A stretch of 64,000 nucleotides of DNA from Melghiribacillus thermohalophilus (GCF_004342905.1 NZ_SMAN01000004.1:123518-187517); one strand, 5' to 3'; shown: positions 30,312-39,598, counted from the stretch's first letter. A program made the numbers and translations. The notes: generated by a model not told the origin, from the sequence alone.

Positions 30312-31346
30312 ATGACGGGAAACCAGATAGAACATAACGATCTGTCAGCTATTGGGTTAAGTGAACACTTGCCGTTATTTTTGAATATGCAAATTGCAAA
30401 AAATAATCGAAGTTTATATGATACCATCCAGATTATCAAACAATTCGTTATATCTTCCAGTTCCCCGCGTATTCAAAGGGAGGGAATGGAGTTTCTCTAC
30501 TGGAATGGCTTTTATGAAGAATTAAGAACCCTGGTTGATCAACATTCTAGACTCCTTGATGAAACCTCAGCAGAATGGGCGAACATGTATAAATGGATGT
30601 ATTTACGGAAAAAACGGAAAATCAATGCCCGGGAATTAATTGACTGTATGAACGACCTGGGACCATCTGACCCGGCTCTTCAAGCATTAAAGCTATTCAT
30701 GCTGATATACAGTTATTACGATTTAAGGGAATACGGAAAATTAGGTGTTTATCTGGATACCCTGGAAGCATGGATTGATCAGGTAGAATCCCCTTTGCTT
30801 CGTGATTATCTCACCATGCGGCAATATGAGGTTTTATTTCATTATCACTGGAAAAAAAACGAAGTCATCATGGCAAGAATGTATGCGTATAAAGTGGTTA
30901 ACAATAGTTACAATCAAGAGAGAAAAGCTATGCTGCATTCCCATCTGGCCCAAACCTTTATTTTTGAAAGTTATGATAAAGCAATGGGACATATTCAGGA
31001 ATCGCTGTTATTATCCAGCGTATACGGTTATAAAATTATTTACGATCAGGTAGCGAATCATACGATTCCTTTTATATCTGCACACTTCGGCAAATATGAA
31101 GAAATTGAAACTACTGATCTGTCGGAACAGGCTCATTTAGAAATTGCCAGAGGAAACAGGAAAAGGGCTATAGAACTGCTAGAAAATCTTGATCACTTCA
31201 CCCCATTTCGAACTTATTATTATGGACTGGCAAAAAAGGATACAGGGATATTACAGAAGGCCTATGATGGTTTTGTAAATGAATATAAGGATTACTTTTT
31301 TGCTCGGCTGCCTCTAAAGGCTATAGAGCAATTACCATACCTATAA
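30312..31346 (+). CDS. AimR-like (arbitrium receptor family) protein
   Basis: 344 residues, all helical. The C-terminus shows the pattern of SPbeta AimR: DLSEQAHLEIARGNRKRAIE then YYYGLAKKDTGILQKAYDGF and FFARLPLKAIEQL, matching DLQEQAH.. and ..FLIRLPLLEL of AimR. This is the RRNPP fold of TPR repeats sensing short peptides. No DNA-binding helix-turn-helix could be read with confidence at the N-terminus. GAGGGG precedes the ATG at 30312 (ATG at 30273 also open). No phage gene and no recognisable aimP are adjacent, so it may be a chromosomal paralogue. Terminator follows. Confidence 0.7.
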   Translation: MTGNQIEHNDLSAIGLSEHLPLFLNMQIAKNNRSLYDTIQIIKQFVISSSSPRIQREGMEFLYWNGFYEELRTLVDQHSRLLDETSAEWANMYKWMYLRKKRKINARELIDCMNDLGPSDPALQALKLFMLIYSYYDLREYGKLGVYLDTLEAWIDQVESPLLRDYLTMRQYEVLFHYHWKKNEVIMARMYAYKVVNNSYNQERKAMLHSHLAQTFIFESYDKAMGHIQESLLLSSVYGYKIIYDQVANHTIPFISAHFGKYEEIETTDLSEQAHLEIARGNRKRAIELLENLDHFTPFRTYYYGLAKKDTGILQKAYDGFVNEYKDYFFARLPLKAIEQLPYL

Positions 31347-31359
31347 TACTTAGCAGGTG

Positions 31360-31390
31360 ATGACGTGTTTATCATGACACGTCATTTTTT
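31360..31390 (+). terminator. Terminator after the AimR-like gene
   Basis: ATGACGTG / CACGTCAT stem with a TTTATCATGA loop, then TTTTTT. Confidence 0.85.
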
Positions 31391-31592
31391 GTCCAGAATG
31401 TCTTCCGGGCGGGGGATGGAAGCTGTCATTGAAGGATTTTTAAAATGGGAATAGACTTTCTAACCATATATGGGTAGAATTGTAAAGGGTTATGCGCGTA
31501 TGGAGATGGGGGTTCGTCTGCCTGAACATTGGTAGCTGGAATGAACGCATGGATTCATGATGGAATGGTTAAGGCATCAGGGTGAAAGTGGG

Positions 31593-32780
31593 GTGAACAG
31601 TTGGAGTATGAATAAAACTTCTGAGTTTTTATCCAGACTTGATTACATTGTTTTGTCATTATTGGGAATACTGGCCACCATCAGTTTTGTTTCGTTATTT
31701 CATGTTCAGGACCTTGAATTAACGACTGATCATTATATAAAAAAACAATTAATCTGGTATGCGCTTTCAGGTGGTTTATTGTTGCTGGTAACCATGATCG
31801 ATCTATCTGTTTTTAAGCAGCTTGCTGTGTATATTTATATTTTCAGTCTTCTGTTCCTTGCCGGGATACTGGTAGCTCCTGAAGATATTGCTCCTATCAT
31901 TAATGGGGCAAAGGGATGGTACAGGATTGGTCCATTCTCCATTCAGCCGGCAGAGTTTATGAAAATCGGATTGATTCTGGTTTTAAGTAGAACTGCTGCC
32001 AGGACAGAAACTGATTCCCGTCCACTGAGTGAAATCAAGTTTCTTTTAAAAATGGGGATTTACCTAGTACCGTTAATTTTCCTTATGCAACGGTTTCCAG
32101 ATTTAGGAAACCTGTTGGTGTATCTCGTTATTTTTTTGTCTGTTTTGCTGGTTGCCAATCTGAGAATGTCTACCCTTTTAATCATGATTTCAATACCTGT
32201 ATTCTCGTTAATTGCCCTGTTTTTTTTGTATATGTATTATCCAGATTTTTTCTTTAATCAAGTACTGGGGGTTTTGCCGGATTATCAGGCAAATCGTTTT
32301 TACGGATGGTTAAAACCGTTTGAATATCCAGAAGAAGGGTATCAGCTCAGGCAATCCCTTTTAAGTATAGGGGCAGGGCATCTGTATGGTTTATCATCCC
32401 TGGAATATTTCCCCAATGTACCCTATGCCTATTCGGATTTTATCTTTGCAGTTATCGCTGGTATTTACGGGTTTTTGGGGGCCAGTTTAGTGATAATCGT
32501 ATATTTTTTATTAATATATCGTATTACCCTGATTGCTGTTCACTATCAAGATCCTTTTGGAAGTTATGTCGGTGCAGGGGTGATTGGAATGCTGGCATTT
32601 CAGGTGTTTCAAAATGTTGGGATGTCTGTCGGAATCGTGCCCATCACCGGTATAGTGTTGCCTTTTATCAGTTATGGGGGAAGTTCATTGATTGCAAGCA
32701 TGATTGCCGTCGGACTTGTGATCAATATGAAAATGAGAACGAAGAAATATATGTTTGAAACAAATCTGTCAGCAAAGTAA
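31593..32780 (+). CDS. SEDS-family protein (FtsW/RodA/SpoVE)
   Basis: About 395 residues with roughly 10 membrane helices; the family polymerises lipid II with a partner class B penicillin-binding protein. NGAKGWYRIGPFSIQPAEFMKIGLIL and the end IVPITGIVLPFISYGGSSLIASM (shown in parts: PFISYGGSSL) are its signatures. It looks nearest RodA, but a PBP partner is not nearby. The start is uncertain: GTG at 31593 (GGGTG upstream) or ATG at 31608 or 31557. It may be a second RodA copy. Confidence 0.8.
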   Translation: MNSWSMNKTSEFLSRLDYIVLSLLGILATISFVSLFHVQDLELTTDHYIKKQLIWYALSGGLLLLVTMIDLSVFKQLAVYIYIFSLLFLAGILVAPEDIAPIINGAKGWYRIGPFSIQPAEFMKIGLILVLSRTAARTETDSRPLSEIKFLLKMGIYLVPLIFLMQRFPDLGNLLVYLVIFLSVLLVANLRMSTLLIMISIPVFSLIALFFLYMYYPDFFFNQVLGVLPDYQANRFYGWLKPFEYPEEGYQLRQSLLSIGAGHLYGLSSLEYFPNVPYAYSDFIFAVIAGIYGFLGASLVIIVYFLLIYRITLIAVHYQDPFGSYVGAGVIGMLAFQVFQNVGMSVGIVPITGIVLPFISYGGSSLIASMIAVGLVINMKMRTKKYMFETNLSAK

Positions 32781-32993
32781 AAAGCAGGATCGATCCGGGA
32801 ACGTCAACTTTTTCCATCAGATGATTGATAAGGCATCAACCTTGACGGGGAAGAAGATCGGAAGAGAATCGCTCCCGTAGCTAGACAATAGAACCTTCCA
32901 TGTGAAGGTGAGAGAGTAAGACAGATTCAAGTTTTATACTCTCTTGTTTGATAAAAAGATCCGGAACATTGAATTTTGTTCGGATCTTTCATT
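32781..32993 (+). ncRNA. Possible structured leader RNA of the AGCS symporter, unassigned
   Basis: Nested complements are visible: GATC (about 32790) with GATC (32858), GTCAA with TTGAC, and GATG with CATC. Further on are ACCTTC/GAAGGT, AGAGAGTA/TACTCTCT, and a final AAAGATCCG / CGGATCTTT hairpin at 32956-32992 ending in T-rich sequence. The layout (aptamer-like domain then terminator) suggests regulation, but I could not match it to a known riboswitch. Confidence 0.35.
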
Positions 32994-33101
32994 TCATTCC
33001 TTTTTTCAGTTATATCTCAGCTTTTTTCATTTTTAGTGTTTTCGAAAATGATCGAGTCATATATTTTAAGGGAAAACAAAACAGAAAGGAGAAACATATG
33101 C

Positions 33102-34532
33102 ATGTCAATCGGAGAAAAATTATATAGTCTGCTTGATTCAATTACATCTTTTGGAAATGATATTCTCTGGGGATATGTATTAATATTTCTTTTAATAGGA
33201 GCTGGCATTTACTTTACAATCCGCAGTAAGTTTGTGCAGTTTCGCTTATTTAAAGAAATGTTTCGGGTAATTAAGGAAGAAGCCATTGAACAAAGCGGAA
33301 GCAAAGGTACTTCTGCTTTCCAGGCGTTTAGTATTAGCATTGCATCACGAGTGGGGACAGGAAATCTGGCCGGAGTAGCTTTAGCCATTGCCGTTGGCGG
33401 ACCAGGTGCGGTATTTTGGATGTGGTTTATTGCATTAATTGGTGCTGGCTCTGCTTTTGTCGAGAGCACCCTTGCACAGGTGTATAAAGTAAGGGATGGT
33501 GATGGTTTCCGGGGCGGTCCAGCTTATTATATGGAAAAAGCACTTGGACAAAAATGGATGGGTATCCTGTTTTCTGTTTTAATTACGTTATGTTTTGGTC
33601 TGGTTTTTAATGCTGTACAGGCCAATACGATTTCTATGGCCTTTGAAGAAGCTTTTGGCGCCAACCGGGCACTGATGGGCATGATTCTCGTTATCATGAC
33701 AGCACTGATTATTTTTGGTGGTCTTAAACGGATTGCAAAAGTAGCCCAGGTCATTGTTCCGGTGATGGCTGTCGTATATTTAATCGTTGCCTTTTATGTA
33801 CTGGTGATCAATATAACGGAAATTCCAGCACTCATTGCTTTAATTGTACAGCACGCTTTTGGACTAGAGCAGGCTGTTGGTGGAGGAATTGGTGCAGCTT
33901 TGATGCAGGGTCTCAAACGAGGATTATTCTCCAATGAAGCAGGAATGGGAAGTGCCCCAAATGCTGCTGCAACAGCCGGTGTCAGTCACCCGGTCAAACA
34001 GGGACTGGTCCAAACCCTTGCGGTATTTACAGATACACTGCTGATCTGCAGTGCAACCGCTTTTATGATTCTGTTGTACAGCGATTACACCATGGCCAGT
34101 CAGGACGGCATTCAGCTGACCCAGGCAGCGTTAAGTGCACATATTGGTGAGTGGGCAGCCGTTTTTGTGGCCATCGCCATTTTTCTGTTCGCTTTTAGTT
34201 CCGTAATCGGAAACTATTATTATGGGGAAACCAATGTTGAGTTTATGAAAGACAGTAACATGTGGCTGCAGGTTTACCGTTTTGCCGTCCTTGGGATGGT
34301 GATGTTTGGGTCCATGGCCAAAATTCAGCTTGTCTGGGACATGGCCGATCTTTTTATGGCTATGATGGCCATTGTAAACCTCATTGCCATTTTACTGTTA
34401 GGCAAAATTGCCTTCGCTGTTTTGCAGGATTATATTGAACAGCGCAAGCAAGGAAAAGATCCTGTATTTTATGCTTCAAGAATTAAAGAGTTAAAAAATG
34501 TAGAGTGGTGGACTGAACAGGAAGGAAAATGA
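33102..34532 (+). CDS. Alanine/glycine:sodium symporter (AGCS family)
   Basis: 476 residues, about 11 membrane helices. RVGTGNLAGVALAIAVGGPGA and the segment SNEAGMGSAPNAAATAGVSH are the AGCS signatures, the former being near the substrate site. It imports alanine or glycine with Na+. GAAAGGAG before ATG at 33102 sets the start; the open frame goes on 42 codons upstream, through the leader terminator, but those are unlikely to be translated. Substrate not fixed. Confidence 0.9.
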   Translation: MSIGEKLYSLLDSITSFGNDILWGYVLIFLLIGAGIYFTIRSKFVQFRLFKEMFRVIKEEAIEQSGSKGTSAFQAFSISIASRVGTGNLAGVALAIAVGGPGAVFWMWFIALIGAGSAFVESTLAQVYKVRDGDGFRGGPAYYMEKALGQKWMGILFSVLITLCFGLVFNAVQANTISMAFEEAFGANRALMGMILVIMTALIIFGGLKRIAKVAQVIVPVMAVVYLIVAFYVLVINITEIPALIALIVQHAFGLEQAVGGGIGAALMQGLKRGLFSNEAGMGSAPNAAATAGVSHPVKQGLVQTLAVFTDTLLICSATAFMILLYSDYTMASQDGIQLTQAALSAHIGEWAAVFVAIAIFLFAFSSVIGNYYYGETNVEFMKDSNMWLQVYRFAVLGMVMFGSMAKIQLVWDMADLFMAMMAIVNLIAILLLGKIAFAVLQDYIEQRKQGKDPVFYASRIKELKNVEWWTEQEGK

Positions 34533-34608
34533 GAAAAACTTGATCCATCCTGCTGTTGACCACGAGGACTGCTGACAGTTTTTAAACGACTTTCTCATTG
34601 TAAACCGT

Positions 34609-34641
34609 CCAGAGGTGCTCCACCATCAGGAACACCTCTGG
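34609..34641. terminator. Stem-loop between AGCS gene and the convergent small gene
   Basis: CCAGAGGTG / CACCTCTGG perfect 9-bp stem plus an inner TCC/GGA. No T run on the + side. Confidence 0.6.
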
Positions 34642-34644
34642 CCT

Positions 34645-34938
34645 CTAAACAGGATCATTGTCCGGGTCTGTGTAGGCTTCAATAGCCTGTTCTATAGCAC
34701 GGTGCGCCTCGGTAAATGCATTGGTGGCGGAATTATCCCTGGCGTTTTCTAGCTGGATCTGGGCGTTTCGTGCCTGGGTCACTGCCCTTAACAGGTCATT
34801 GAACATTTGTTCTTGATCTTCGCCGGCCCTTGCCTTTGCTTCTTCCAGCTCTTGTATACAGTGATCTAATTTGTGGCCATCAGGATGGTTTAGTGATTGC
34901 TCCAGCACTTCCTTCACATGTTCCAGTAGTTCTTTCAT
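34645..34938 (-). CDS. Small helical protein of unknown function
   Basis: 97 residues, acidic, predicted almost wholly alpha-helical: KELLEHVKEVLEQSLN, LDHCIQELEEAKARAG and LLRAVTQARNAQIQLENARD. No domain recognised. The ATG at 34938 is the better start, with GGAGTGAG before it; the open frame goes on to 34986. It lies between convergent AGCS and a small HTH gene. Coiled-coil or four-helix structure is my inference only. Confidence 0.6.
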   Translation of the reverse strand: MKELLEHVKEVLEQSLNHPDGHKLDHCIQELEEAKARAGEDQEQMFNDLLRAVTQARNAQIQLENARDNSATNAFTEAHRAIEQAIEAYTDPDNDPV

Positions 34939-35083
34939 TTCACTCACTCCAATCCAATGTGCCTTACAAAAAGATATTTTCTCCATATCACTGTTGATTA
35001 TTCATCATGGGTCACACTTCATAAAAGAAAGCCAGGAATTCCGAATAATCGAAATACCTGTGGAAGAGAGATGGGAGAGTAGA

Positions 35084-35293
35084 TTAATGGGAGAAGTATT
35101 GATTCTTTGCATTAAACGAATTTCTGGAATTCGGCACATCCCCATCATCGGTTTCAAAATCAAAATAGAAGGCAGGGATTTTCCATTCACCGCCAATTTG
35201 CACGGCTCCTTCAAACCGACCTTCTTCACACCACTTTCTCACTCGTTCTTGTTTAATATGTAGCAGTCTGGCAACTTCTGAAATGCTGTACAT
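35084..35293 (-). CDS. MerR/excisionase-like helix-turn-helix protein
   Basis: 69 residues beginning MYSISEVARLLHIKQERVRK, a MerR-type helix-turn-helix, with WCEEGRFEGAVQIGGEWKIP as the wing. Such small proteins act as excisionases or DNA-binding regulators. AGGAGCG precedes the ATG at 35293. It is solitary; no integrase is next to it, so a remnant of a mobile element or a small regulator are both possible. Confidence 0.65.
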   Translation of the reverse strand: MYSISEVARLLHIKQERVRKWCEEGRFEGAVQIGGEWKIPAFYFDFETDDGDVPNSRNSFNAKNQYFSH

Positions 35294-35638
35294 ATGAACG
35301 CTCCTTATCCGCTGAGATGTGTTTGTAAAAGGGCCCTTGACTAACTGTAATAGTAACATAAGATAACTGGGGATAAGCTTCCAATTTCATGAAGGAATCA
35401 AAAATTTATGAAATATTGAAAAATAAACTTCATAAACATTTAGCGTTCACTACAATGCTTCCTGTTTAGGTATTGTATGATCCAGACCTGATTTTTCCCG
35501 TTCCTCTATCAGCACTGAAAGCCTTTTCGGGCCTTCAACAAAACTGGAGTTAACATGGTGCCTTTGCCTTACATACGGTAAAGGTGGATGTTTTCGGGTT
35601 GGATGAATAATGGAACACCGAAATGGATGGAAGCATAG

Positions 35639-35670
35639 ACAAAGGAGCGTCATGGTTCACGCTCCTTTGT
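35639..35670. terminator. Stem-loop after the gerC-like gene
   Basis: Perfect 12-bp stem ACAAAGGAGCGT with loop CATGGTTC. It is 5 bases beyond the gerC-like stop on the minus strand. The area 35294-35638 holds no gene that I can support. Confidence 0.65.
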
Positions 35671-35674
35671 CAAT

Positions 35675-36829
35675 TTATTCTAGTAAAAGTTTTTCTGATC
35701 CTGCATGATCGATATTGATTTCAACATTTATAGAGGATAGGGATTCTTTGTTTATGTTTAAATATCCCTTTTCTTCAAGCTGGTCCCACTGTTCTGGATT
35801 TTTTTTATATAAAACATGTGAGAAACTGTAGATGTCTGATTCGATTTCGAGACCTGCCTGAAACGTACGTTCAATTTGTTCTTTGATTTTTTTCTTTAAT
35901 TGTTTTTCCAGATAATTTTTTGTCACTTCTTTTTTTAATTCAATAACATAGCCCTTTACTCTTGTCTGTATATCAAAGGTTGGCATTCCTTCGTTCATGT
36001 TTGGGGTAATCTTTGAGTCAGCTGATGTTGCGATAAACGTGGCAACAGCCTTGTCTTTTTGCTTTACGATAATTGGTGTTCTGGCCTTAACCCCCTGAAT
36101 CCATCTTACTCCGAGCATCTCATCTTCGGTTAAAGAACCTTTGAATTGTTTGTCCTGGATCACTGCAATATCGTCAATCAACAAATTCGGCACCTGTTCT
36201 TCAGTATTGATCCATCGGTCACCTGCTACACGGATCATTGGCAATAATGTGGTCTTCCCTGGTTCATTGATGGATGCAATCAAACGGTTCATTTTTATCG
36301 GCTGTATTAAAACACTTTGCTCATAACTTTCCCATGGTTCACCCAGGTAAGAAAAAATAGCATTTTGCCCGGCTACCGGCATGGTGGATAAAGCTTCTTC
36401 GGGTGACTGATCGGTTGCGTAGATCCAGAGGGTTGGCCGGGATTCATTGAACCGGTTAAACGTGTCAAGCGTATTCATAAATTGGTGACGGAGTGCATTT
36501 TCTGTGAAAATAATGCTTGACAGGTGCCCCCAGAAAACCCGTCTCTGGGTTGCGGGATACAGATCATGAACAGCTTCTGCAAATGTATCTCCCTTTCCTA
36601 CTCCTACTGCAATTTCAGATGGCTGTTCACCACCGCCGCCGTTTTGTCCAGGAGAAGCACCTGAAAAATTAACAATCTGCAAATAGATCCAATATTTATC
36701 ATCCCTGTAATCAACCCCAATGCTATGGGCGTAGAACAGCTGTTCAATCGATTTCGCATTCCAGCAGGCGGATAAAAACATAAGTATGAGAATCCAACCA
36801 ATGACTTTAACTAAGCTGTTATGTTTCAC
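35675..36829 (-). CDS. gerC: Germinant receptor C protein (Ger(x)C family lipoprotein)
   Basis: 384 residues. Signal with lipobox LSAC (KVIGWILILMFLSACWN) then the Ger(x)C pattern: AHSIGVDYRDDKYWIYLQIVNF near 35-60, GVGKGDTFAEAVHDL, and the late ERTFQAGLEIESDIYSFSHVL with NPEQWDQL. It is a subunit of the nutrient receptor at the outer face of the spore inner membrane. Its first codons overlap the end of gerA (ATGA). Last of the three genes gerB-gerA-gerC. Specific germinant unknown. Confidence 0.88.
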   Translation of the reverse strand: MKHNSLVKVIGWILILMFLSACWNAKSIEQLFYAHSIGVDYRDDKYWIYLQIVNFSGASPGQNGGGGEQPSEIAVGVGKGDTFAEAVHDLYPATQRRVFWGHLSSIIFTENALRHQFMNTLDTFNRFNESRPTLWIYATDQSPEEALSTMPVAGQNAIFSYLGEPWESYEQSVLIQPIKMNRLIASINEPGKTTLLPMIRVAGDRWINTEEQVPNLLIDDIAVIQDKQFKGSLTEDEMLGVRWIQGVKARTPIIVKQKDKAVATFIATSADSKITPNMNEGMPTFDIQTRVKGYVIELKKEVTKNYLEKQLKKKIKEQIERTFQAGLEIESDIYSFSHVLYKKNPEQWDQLEEKGYLNINKESLSSINVEINIDHAGSEKLLLE

Positions 36830-38331
36830 TGATTATCCTCCTGTTTATCCTGATCTTTTGGGTGCAGGATTTCCGGCCGTTTTTTATCTGATTTCAGCGG
36901 CCGGCGAAAGATGGCATCCGTAATGTCTTTTAGACGATAAGGAGAAATCGGGGCAAGATATGGAATGCCAAAGGACCTGAGATTAGATACATACGCTAAA
37001 ATAAAGTAAACTGAAATCAATACTCCAAACAGCCCTAAAAAGCTGGCAAGGATTAAAACTCCGAGCCGCAGTACACTAATCACCCCTTCGAGGGATTGAT
37101 TGGCAAGGGCAAAGGTAGCTACGAGGGATGTGGCAATGACAACAACCATGGATGGGCTCGTAAAGCCGGCCCGAATGGCTGCATCCCCAATAATGATACC
37201 GCCAACTACGCCTAAGATTTGTCCAATCGGGGTTGGGAGACGAAGACCGGCTTCCCGGAACAGCTCAAATGCGAGAACCATCAGCAGGGCTGAGACGGGG
37301 GGAGGAAGGGGCACACCCCGCCTTGATTCCGCAATTCCAGATAAAAGGATGAACGGGAGCTGTTCAGGATGATACGTAATGAGCGCGACCCAAAGACCGG
37401 GCAAAAAGGTAGCTGCTGTAATTCCAAATACCCGAAAGAGCCGCCCTAAAGAAGCATAAATATAAATGGTATCCGAATCTTCAGGCGACTTCATGATTTT
37501 CATCAAGTAAACCGGACCAATAATAGCCGACGGGGTGCCATCCACAATAATGGCGAAATGCCCCTTGATCAATACATCTGCAACGTAGTCAGGTCTTCCG
37601 GTATATTTAAACATCGGAAGCAGCCGAAATGGAGTTTCGGTTAACAATTCTTCCATTTGGTTAGAGCTGGTTAATGCATCGATTTTAATGGTAGATAATT
37701 TTTCTCTGACATGATCAATAATATCCTTTCGTGCAATATCATCGATATATAAAAGTCCAACCCTGGTTTTAGTGCGGTCACCGATTTCAAACTGTTCATA
37801 GCGAAAGGAATTGGTCCGAAGCCTTTTGCGGACAAGAGCAACATTCACCTCAATCTCTTCAATAAATCCATCCCTTGGCCCTCTTATGGATATTTCGGTG
37901 TTTGGTTCCTCGGGCTTTCTCTGGGGCTGTTTGGATAAATTAATGGTATAAGCTGTTTTTAAGTCAGGTATAAAAAACAGTAGTTCCCCGTCAAATACTT
38001 TTGGGATAATGCGATCGAGGTCGGTTTCGATCTTTAAGGAAGTAATATGAAGTTCATCAATAATGGTATGTTTATCCAGTCGTGAATCAGCACTCTGTTT
38101 AAATAATTCTTCCAGTCTCGGGATGACTTTTTCGTTGAGCTTTTCCACATCACTCATGCCTTCGTTATAAAAGAAAATAACATTGACTGCTTTATGCCCC
38201 GGCCGATTAAAATCCATTTCAAGCGCTTTGATATCCTGACAGTTTTCAAAAACATCTTCCAGTTGTTCCTTTGTTATTTCATCTTGAATGTGATTTTTTT
38301 TATCTTTTGATTTCGATTTGTATCGAGCCAT
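36826..38331 (-). CDS. gerA: Germinant receptor A protein (GerA family)
   Basis: 501 residues. An N-terminal hydrophilic domain (about residues 1-250) is followed by the conserved membrane part: GTPSAIIGPVYLMKIMKSPEDS, PGLWVALITYHPEQLPFILLSG, VGGIIIGDAAIRAGFTSPSMVVVIA. The hydrophilic part includes EEIEVNVALVRKRLRTNSFRYEQFEIGD. It forms the core of the spore germinant receptor. It overlaps the gerB stop by a base, and is made in the forespore in relatives; no sigma-G site was found with certainty. Confidence 0.93.
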   Translation of the reverse strand: MARYKSKSKDKKNHIQDEITKEQLEDVFENCQDIKALEMDFNRPGHKAVNVIFFYNEGMSDVEKLNEKVIPRLEELFKQSADSRLDKHTIIDELHITSLKIETDLDRIIPKVFDGELLFFIPDLKTAYTINLSKQPQRKPEEPNTEISIRGPRDGFIEEIEVNVALVRKRLRTNSFRYEQFEIGDRTKTRVGLLYIDDIARKDIIDHVREKLSTIKIDALTSSNQMEELLTETPFRLLPMFKYTGRPDYVADVLIKGHFAIIVDGTPSAIIGPVYLMKIMKSPEDSDTIYIYASLGRLFRVFGITAATFLPGLWVALITYHPEQLPFILLSGIAESRRGVPLPPPVSALLMVLAFELFREAGLRLPTPIGQILGVVGGIIIGDAAIRAGFTSPSMVVVIATSLVATFALANQSLEGVISVLRLGVLILASFLGLFGVLISVYFILAYVSNLRSFGIPYLAPISPYRLKDITDAIFRRPLKSDKKRPEILHPKDQDKQEDNQ

Positions 38332-39422
38332 TACTTCATTCTCCCTTTCCTTCTGGCGACTACTGTTAATAACACGAAGATGACAGATAAACTGACGATT
38401 AAGATCAGACTCGCAGGCAAATAAAAGAAGGATAAAAAGTACAGAAATTCGATATCACTGAAAGGGAATGTGAGGACAATCAGTACCAGGATGCAGAATA
38501 CTCCCAGCATGAGTTCCCGTTTTTTTCCCTGGGGAATGGCAAAGAGGTCACCAATGACATATAAAGCCAGTGAGATTCGGATAAAAGCCCCGGAGAGCCA
38601 CTGGTAAATGGAAAAAAAATCAACATGTTCCACAAACCGTCCCAGACTGACCAGTCTCCATTGCTGAAAAGCCGGAAAACGCTGTTTAGTCATTTCTTCA
38701 GCACCAAATGTAGCGATGCCTCCTGTAGCAGGACCCAGCGTCAGCCCTGCAAGTAAAAATACGACTATGACAAAGAAGCGAAATTTTATTTTTCCCTTTA
38801 TTCGGTGTTGAATGAATATGATTAAAAAGATTTCAACCAGGCCTGCAGCAGAGTACACCATCCCCTGAATGACCGGATAAAACCCATTTTCAAGGATCGG
38901 CGTTAAAAGTGAATAATCTTTCAACCTCATATTGGAATACGATACAAAAAAGCCTAAGACAATTATGACAGGCAATAAAACGGCATTGGCGATGGCAATC
39001 GTGCGTATATTGGTTTTACCGATAAACCAGCAGAGAAGCAAAAATAGCGTATACAAAAGAAACGGAGGTGTTTTGTTTAAATATGTTATATAGGTCCAGT
39101 CGATCATATCTTTAAGTGTTACAGCAACGAGGGATAATAAATAAACCACGGTGACAAAACCAAATCCGTAGGCTACTGCCTTCCCATAGTGTTTTTTGAG
39201 CCAGACATAGATATTTTCCCTATTCGTTCCTTTTATGACGTAATAAGCCGTGAAAGACCAGAGTGTGACGACGAAGAAGGTAAATATTACGGCAATCCAG
39301 GCATCCCGTCCGGATGCTGATAAAAGAGCCGGGATAATGGTTACGTGATTGACCAGACCAATGGATGTGAAAAATAATAAGGCTACATTGAATACGTCAA
39401 TTTTTTCAAACTTATCCTGCAT
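38331..39422 (-). CDS. gerB: Germinant receptor B protein (permease-like)
   Basis: 363 residues, about 10 membrane helices, of the amino-acid permease-like GerAB/ spore germination permease family. NVALLFFTSIGLVNHVTIIPALLSASGRDAWI starts it, and ATGGIATFGAEEMTKQRFPAFQQWRLVSLG is the conserved middle loop. It probably holds the nutrient site. It is the first gene of a B-A-C operon, a different order from the canonical A-B-C. AGGTGT precedes the start. Confidence 0.92.
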   Translation of the reverse strand: MQDKFEKIDVFNVALLFFTSIGLVNHVTIIPALLSASGRDAWIAVIFTFFVVTLWSFTAYYVIKGTNRENIYVWLKKHYGKAVAYGFGFVTVVYLLSLVAVTLKDMIDWTYITYLNKTPPFLLYTLFLLLCWFIGKTNIRTIAIANAVLLPVIIVLGFFVSYSNMRLKDYSLLTPILENGFYPVIQGMVYSAAGLVEIFLIIFIQHRIKGKIKFRFFVIVVFLLAGLTLGPATGGIATFGAEEMTKQRFPAFQQWRLVSLGRFVEHVDFFSIYQWLSGAFIRISLALYVIGDLFAIPQGKKRELMLGVFCILVLIVLTFPFSDIEFLYFLSFFYLPASLILIVSLSVIFVLLTVVARRKGRMK

Positions 39423-39571
39423 AGATGGACACCTACCAGTCTCATTATTTGCAATTCACGAATTATTACTCATGGTTTCTCATTTAAGTCCATTTCAATC
39501 CTAAAATTTAAAATTTTTCCTTCAACAATGGTAAATGGGTTGTCCAGGGAAGGAATGTTCTGCAGTCGTAG

Positions 39572-39598
39572 AAAAAGAGGGGGTCCCCCTCTTTTTTT
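39572..39598. terminator. Perfect bidirectional hairpin in a long gap
   Basis: AAAAAGAGGGGG T CCCCCTCTTTTT: a 12-bp perfect inverted repeat with A and T runs on both sides. It is about 150 bases upstream of gerB and 580 before ehuB. There is no gene on either side to end, so it may mark a lost gene. Confidence 0.6.

Noticed and set aside
31490..31558. 22-residue peptide MRVWRWGFVCLNIGSW as an AimP candidate
   Set aside because: It lacks a signal-peptide plan and typical AimP length, and overlaps the next gene start.
35450..35653. 67-codon minus-strand frame between gerC and the small HTH gene
   Set aside because: No ribosome site and no recognisable domain; ends near the stem-loop at 35639.
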